In this document: piece by piece, positions 61,585 through 64,000 of the stretch | How the letters are laid out: the number at the start of each line of letters is the position of its first letter | Numbering within the stretch: the first letter of the stretch is position 1 | Assembly (NCBI RefSeq): GCF_000722875.1 | Contig: NZ_JFHR01000006.1 | Coordinates: forward strand, 1-64,000 | Origin: Sphingobium chlorophenolicum | Lineage (GTDB): Bacteria; Pseudomonadota; Alphaproteobacteria; Sphingomonadales; Sphingomonadaceae | DNA: 64,000 nucleotides | Reading direction: 5' to 3' | Notes under the pieces: model-generated | The model's input: only the letters and a program-made list of their open reading frames with translations | The model's database searches: none | Told to the model about the DNA's origin: nothing | Position numbers and translations under genes: made by a program

Positions 61585-62876
61585 CGTCATCGATTGCCGC
61601 GCCCGACCAGCGCCAGCGCCTGAAAGCCATTATCGGCGGTTCCACCGGCAATCTGGTGGAATGGTATGACTGGTATGCCTATTCCGCCTTCACCCTTTAT
61701 TTCGCCCAGCATTTCTTTCCCAGCGAAGATCGCACGGCCCAGTTGCTGAGCGCCGCGGGCATTTTCGCCGTGGGTTTCCTGATGCGGCCCATCGGCGCCT
61801 GGCTGATGGGCGTCTATGCCGACCGCCATGGGCGAAAGAGCGGCCTGACCCTGTCCGTCGCGTTGATGTGCGCCGGCTCTCTGCTGATCGCGGTCACGCC
61901 TTCCTACGCGACAATCGGGGTGGGGGCGCCGTTGCTGCTGGTGCTGGCCCGGCTGATGCAGGGGCTTTCCATCGGCGGCGAATATGGCGCCAGCGCGACC
62001 TATCTGTCCGAAATGGCGGGCCGCAACCGGCGCGGTTTTTACTCCAGCTTTCAGTATGTCACGCTGATCGCCGGGCAATTGGTCGCCATTTGCGTCCTGC
62101 TACTGCTCCAGGCGACGTTGAGCGAAGCCGAACTCGACGCCTGGGGATGGCGTATTCCGTTCCTGATCGGCGGGGCGCTGGCCGTCATCGTCTTCTGGCT
62201 CCGGCGCGGCCTTTCCGAAACGCAGAGCTTTGCCATCGCCAGGGCGGAGGGCGCGCCCAAATCGGGCTTCATCGAACTGGTAACCCGGCACCCCAGGGAA
62301 ACTTTGACAGTGATGCTGCTGACGGCGGGCGGTACCATCGCCTTCTACGCCTATTCCATCTACATGCAGAAATTCCTGGTCAATACCAGCGGACTTAGCC
62401 GGGAAACAGCGTCTCAGATCAATGGGATAACGCTGTTTCTTTTTATGATGATTCAACCGCTTGCGGGCGCGCTTTCTGATCGCATCGGACGCAAGCCGTT
62501 GATGATCGGTTTCGGCGTGCTGGGCGTTATCTGCACTTATCCGATCTTCGCGACATTAGCCGTCACCAAAGACCCGTTGCTGGCGGGCTTGCTCGTGATG
62601 GCGGGGCTGATCATCGTCACCGGCTACACGTCGATCAACGCCGTCGTGAAGGCGGAGCTTTTTCCGGCCCATATCCGGGCGCTGGGCGTGGCGCTGCCAT
62701 ATGCGCTGGCCAACACCTTGTTTGGCGGGACGGCGGAATTCGTCGCGCTGTGGTTCAAGAAGATGGGCATGGAACAGGCATTCTATGTCTATGTCACGGT
62801 GATGATCGGCATTTCGCTGATCGTATATATCCGGATGCGGGATACCCAGAGGCACAGCCGGATATTGGAAGATTGA
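61581..62876 (+). CDS. MHS-family MFS transporter (alpha-ketoglutarate permease-like)
   Basis: A 431-residue twelve-helix symporter. The first-helix motif GGSTGNLVEWYDWYAYSAF, the loop motif ADRHGRKSGL and the central SIGGEYGASATYLSEMA are typical of KgtP-like metabolite:H+ symporters. Unlike the transporter at 15278 it has no soluble insertion. The substrate is inferred as a dicarboxylate from the family only. It is coupled to the aspartic protease gene by ATGA. The 111-bp gap after it is AT-rich. Confidence 0.86.
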   Translation: MTSSIAAPDQRQRLKAIIGGSTGNLVEWYDWYAYSAFTLYFAQHFFPSEDRTAQLLSAAGIFAVGFLMRPIGAWLMGVYADRHGRKSGLTLSVALMCAGSLLIAVTPSYATIGVGAPLLLVLARLMQGLSIGGEYGASATYLSEMAGRNRRGFYSSFQYVTLIAGQLVAICVLLLLQATLSEAELDAWGWRIPFLIGGALAVIVFWLRRGLSETQSFAIARAEGAPKSGFIELVTRHPRETLTVMLLTAGGTIAFYAYSIYMQKFLVNTSGLSRETASQINGITLFLFMMIQPLAGALSDRIGRKPLMIGFGVLGVICTYPIFATLAVTKDPLLAGLLVMAGLIIVTGYTSINAVVKAELFPAHIRALGVALPYALANTLFGGTAEFVALWFKKMGMEQAFYVYVTVMIGISLIVYIRMRDTQRHSRILED

Positions 62877-62987
62877 TGGATAGATATTTAACATAATCCT
62901 TATTATCGAACTAATATATGCCGACGGGCAAGGCTGGCCATTGTCCCCTCAGCGTCCTATTTCCCATTATCATCTCAAAGGTTCTGC

Positions 62988-63776
62988 ATGTCTTCCTCCC
63001 GCACAGCGAGTCCCGCCGACATCATGCCGCTTGCCAATGTCATGGCGCGGCTTCGCGATCCGGAAACCGGCTGCCCGTGGGACATCGAACAGGATTTCGC
63101 CAGCATCGCGCCCTATACGATCGAGGAAGCCTATGAGGTCGCCGACGCCATAGAGCGCAACGACATGGCGGCGTTGCGCGACGAGCTGGGCGACCTGCTC
63201 CTCCAGGTCGCCTTTCACAGCTGCATGGCGGAACAGGGCGGTCATTTCGCGTTGCAGGACGTGATCGACGCCATCACGGAAAAGATGATCCGCCGCCACC
63301 CGCATGTCTTCGAGGAAGGTGCAGCCCGCGAGGACGGCCATGCCCAGTGGGAAGCGATCAAGGCGGCTGAACGGGCCGAAAAGGAACCCGACCCCAGCGC
63401 GCTCGCGGGCGTGGCGATTGCGCTGCCCGCCCTGCTCCGCGCCGAAAAGATTCAAAAGCGAGCGGCCCGCACGGGTTTCGACTGGCCGGATACGGTTGGC
63501 GCCATCGACAAGGTCGAGGAGGAATTGGCCGAAGTGCAGGCGGCGGAATCCCAGGCGGATCGGGAAGAGGAAATAGGCGATCTGCTCTTCGCCGTCGTCA
63601 ACCTCGCCCGCCATTTGAAGGTTGATCCGGAAGTTGCCCTGCGCGCCGCCAACGCCAAGTTCGACCGGCGCTTCCGCGTCATGGAAAATCTGGCTGGCGG
63701 CGGTTTTCCTGCCCTTTCCCTCGATGAGAAGGAAGCCCTTTGGCAGCAGGCGAAGCAGCAGTTGAAGAGGCCCTGA
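62988..63776 (+). CDS. mazG: Nucleoside triphosphate pyrophosphohydrolase
   Basis: Hydrolyses (d)NTPs to NMP and pyrophosphate; in E. coli it also lowers ppGpp-dependent responses. The 262-residue protein has two MazG domains. The first has CPWDIEQDFASIAPYTIEEAYE-type and ELGDLLLQVAFH motifs; the second has KVEEELAEV and EEIGDLLFAVVNLARHL. These are the ExxE-x-ExxD metal-binding sets. The ATG at 62988 is preceded by AAAGG. It converges with hflX, 12 bp apart. Confidence 0.94.
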   Translation: MSSSRTASPADIMPLANVMARLRDPETGCPWDIEQDFASIAPYTIEEAYEVADAIERNDMAALRDELGDLLLQVAFHSCMAEQGGHFALQDVIDAITEKMIRRHPHVFEEGAAREDGHAQWEAIKAAERAEKEPDPSALAGVAIALPALLRAEKIQKRAARTGFDWPDTVGAIDKVEEELAEVQAAESQADREEEIGDLLFAVVNLARHLKVDPEVALRAANAKFDRRFRVMENLAGGGFPALSLDEKEALWQQAKQQLKRP

Positions 63777-63788
63777 TACGGGCTGCTC

Positions 63789-64000
63789 TCAACTTTCCCG
63801 CCGCTTGAGGAACCGCGCCAGCGCAGAGTCCGATAGCCGGACTTCCACCAGCATATCCTCGCCGTCTGCCCGGCTGGCGATCACTTCGCCATGTTCGTGC
63901 AGCCACGCCACCGCCGCGCCATCGGCCACCGGCACGCGCAACTGATGCACCTGCGCGCCCGACGTCAGCCGCGCGCTGATCGCCCGCTGGAGGTCATCCA
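63789..64000 (-). CDS. hflX: GTPase HflX, C-terminal end (partial)
   Basis: The 3' end of a gene that runs off the right edge. About 69 residues are visible, ending LARFLKRRES before a TGA at 63791-63789. The fragment contains the WLHEHGEVI segment and the VRLSD-type strand of the HflX C-terminal domain. The hflX-mazG neighbourhood is common in alphaproteobacteria, with hfq usually upstream of hflX outside this window. The identity rests on the C-terminal domain and context; the GTPase domain is not in view. Confidence 0.8.
   Translation of the reverse strand, partial: DDLQRAISARLTSGAQVHQLRVPVADGAAVAWLHEHGEVIASRADGEDMLVEVRLSDSALARFLKRRES

Noticed and set aside
62877-62987. A CtrA-binding site in the AT-rich gap before mazG
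   Set aside because: The TTAAC half-site has no second TTAA at the required 7-base spacing.

Overview
This window is a contiguous piece of a high-GC alphaproteobacterial chromosome, most likely a sphingomonad (Sphingobium, Sphingomonas or Novosphingobium type). The assignment is inferred from the gene content: a DivL-type kinase, an HslV with an N-terminal propeptide, an ScfR/PrpR-type short-chain acyl regulator, AddAB instead of RecBCD, PhaR, a stand-alone AmgK/MurU pair and many GC-rich hairpin repeats between genes. I see no prophage, insertion sequence, CRISPR array or obvious island. Coding density is very high, and most neighbours inside operons overlap by 1 to 20 bases.

Layout. 27-1531 (minus): lepB-rnc. 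1767-5436: pgi and gor, then a convergent 2OG-Fe dioxygenase. 5520-15000: a propionate module. An ScfR/PrpR-like regulator is divergent from pccB - methylmalonyl-CoA epimerase - methylmalonyl-CoA mutase - bioB - pccA - csaA, and four TTTGCAAA-like boxes lie in the divergent gap. 15278-17942: an MHS-type transporter and alanine racemase. 18071-20951: a polyhydroxyalkanoate locus, with a thiolase and a small PHA synthase-like hydrolase on minus, divergent from phaR. 21058-25209: proS of the archaeal/eukaryotic type, hslVU, a Cys-rich small ORF and an entericidin-like lipoprotein. 25344: tRNA-Val. 25726-30562: a DPP IV-type peptidase, asd, a DUF2238 membrane protein and an alpha/beta hydrolase. 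30691-34123: amn, a peroxiredoxin, yqgE and a secreted unknown. 34270-47226: the alphaproteobacterial cluster ahcY - divL - tsaE - amgK - murU - addB - addA - trxA. 47559-49598 (minus): an inositol-phosphatase-family protein and argJ. 49832-53578: secA, DUF983 and a small ORF, with a probable small RNA. 53669: tRNA-Ser. 53907-60931: mltB-like, dacC, tmk, holB, metG, tatD and an MBL hydrolase. 60949-63776: a retropepsin-like protease, a second MHS transporter and mazG. The minus-strand 3' end of hflX runs off the right edge.

How the genes fit together. The propionate module turns propionyl-CoA into succinyl-CoA. It carries its own biotin synthase, which makes sense because PccA is biotin-dependent. 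The phaR/phaC/phaA locus draws on the same short-chain acyl-CoA pool for storage. The ahcY-trxA cluster combines methyl-cycle recycling, a DivL-like cell-cycle pseudokinase with Tyr in place of the phospho-acceptor His, tRNA t6A synthesis, peptidoglycan-sugar recycling and double-strand-break repair.

The observations I rate highest are an unassigned + strand RNA locus with mutually exclusive hairpins and a canonical terminator (about 53195-53345), the operator array between the propionate regulator and pccB, the Tyr-for-His DivL, a candidate RpoH promoter that would make hslV nearly leaderless, and the overlapping start codons of phaR and phaC. Everything here is read by eye from sequence. 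No database search, folding calculation or alignment was run.
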